Origin: an uncultured Lachnospiraceae bacterium
GTDB lineage: Bacteria > Bacillota > Clostridia > Lachnospirales > Lachnospiraceae
Assembly: GCA_947628025.1 (NCBI GenBank)
Contig: CANQYH010000052.1
Span: forward strand, 1 to 14,246
DNA: 14,246 nt
Direction: 5' to 3'
In this document: positions 14,239-14,246 of the stretch, piece after piece
Numbering within the stretch: the first letter of the stretch is position 1
How the letters are laid out: each line of letters opens with the position of its first letter
Translations under genes and position numbers: made by a program
The notes under the pieces: model-generated
Seen by the model: the letters and a program-made list of their open reading frames with translations, nothing else
What the model was told of the DNA's origin: nothing
Database searches by the model: none

Positions 14239-14246
14239 CAATTTGC
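14231..14246 (+). CDS. Start of the next gene, cut by window edge (possibly DUF4956 family)
   Basis: ATG at 14231 with AAAGGAGG about 9 nt upstream opens a frame reading MLDNL before the window ends. It overlaps the VTC gene by 8 nt. Five codons cannot identify a family. The DUF4956 membrane protein suggestion rests only on the common VTC-DUF4956 gene order in Clostridia. Confidence 0.6.

Noticed and set aside
1..14246. tRNA, rRNA, CRISPR arrays, complete insertion sequences, toxin-antitoxin or phage-defence genes
   Set aside because: None could be supported on either strand. The only mobile-element trace is the truncated Rpn-type relic.

Overview
The window looks like chromosomal DNA of a GC-rich Clostridia member, probably Lachnospiraceae-like. 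The basis is the Firmicutes-type GGAGG/AAAGGA ribosome binding sites and sigma-A promoters with extended -10 elements. Gene content agrees: cobyric acid synthase, a vanG-type D-Ala:D-Ser ligase, a GH42 beta-galactosidase, a COG2509-type FAD dehydrogenase, and a two-component system beside a VTC-domain protein. The genus is an inference and was not tested.

Left part (1-2644). A minus-strand cobalamin pair, cbiB followed by a cobQ/cbiP that runs off the left edge, has a sigma-A promoter with a 16-bp palindrome inside it. Upstream, also on the minus strand, is a GNAT acetyltransferase with its own promoter and a roughly 190-nt leader. Next comes about 530 bp without a convincing gene, holding one dubious decayed reading frame and a promoter for the next unit.

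Middle left (3177-6543). Two plus-strand genes form a vancomycin-resistance-type core: a VanG-like D-alanine:D-serine ligase and a VanT-like membrane serine racemase (acyltransferase-like membrane domain plus PLP racemase domain). Together they could make D-Ser and D-Ala-D-Ser. The D,D-peptidase vanXY and the vanR/vanS regulators that normally accompany them are not here, so the pair is an incomplete cluster. A bidirectional hairpin separates vanT from the next, convergent strand.

Middle right (6663-11005). On the minus strand are the C-terminal remnant of a PD-(D/E)XK (Rpn-type) transposase-family protein, an intact GH42 beta-galactosidase, a flavin-reductase pseudogene with a frame-breaking internal deletion and a 69-bp-period internal duplication, and an FAD-dependent dehydrogenase whose tail reads into the pseudogene. 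This stretch shows the most genome decay.

Right part (11295-14246). A minus-strand response regulator and sensor kinase overlap by 4 nt. A divergent plus-strand VTC-domain (polyphosphate polymerase-like) gene overlaps the start of another gene at the right edge. The intergenic region holds a near-symmetric inverted pair of 23-bp sites, each with a 10-bp-period direct repeat and each exactly 27 nt before a TTATnnT -10 element. This is the best-supported regulatory observation in the window and suggests the regulator controls both its own operon and the VTC operon.
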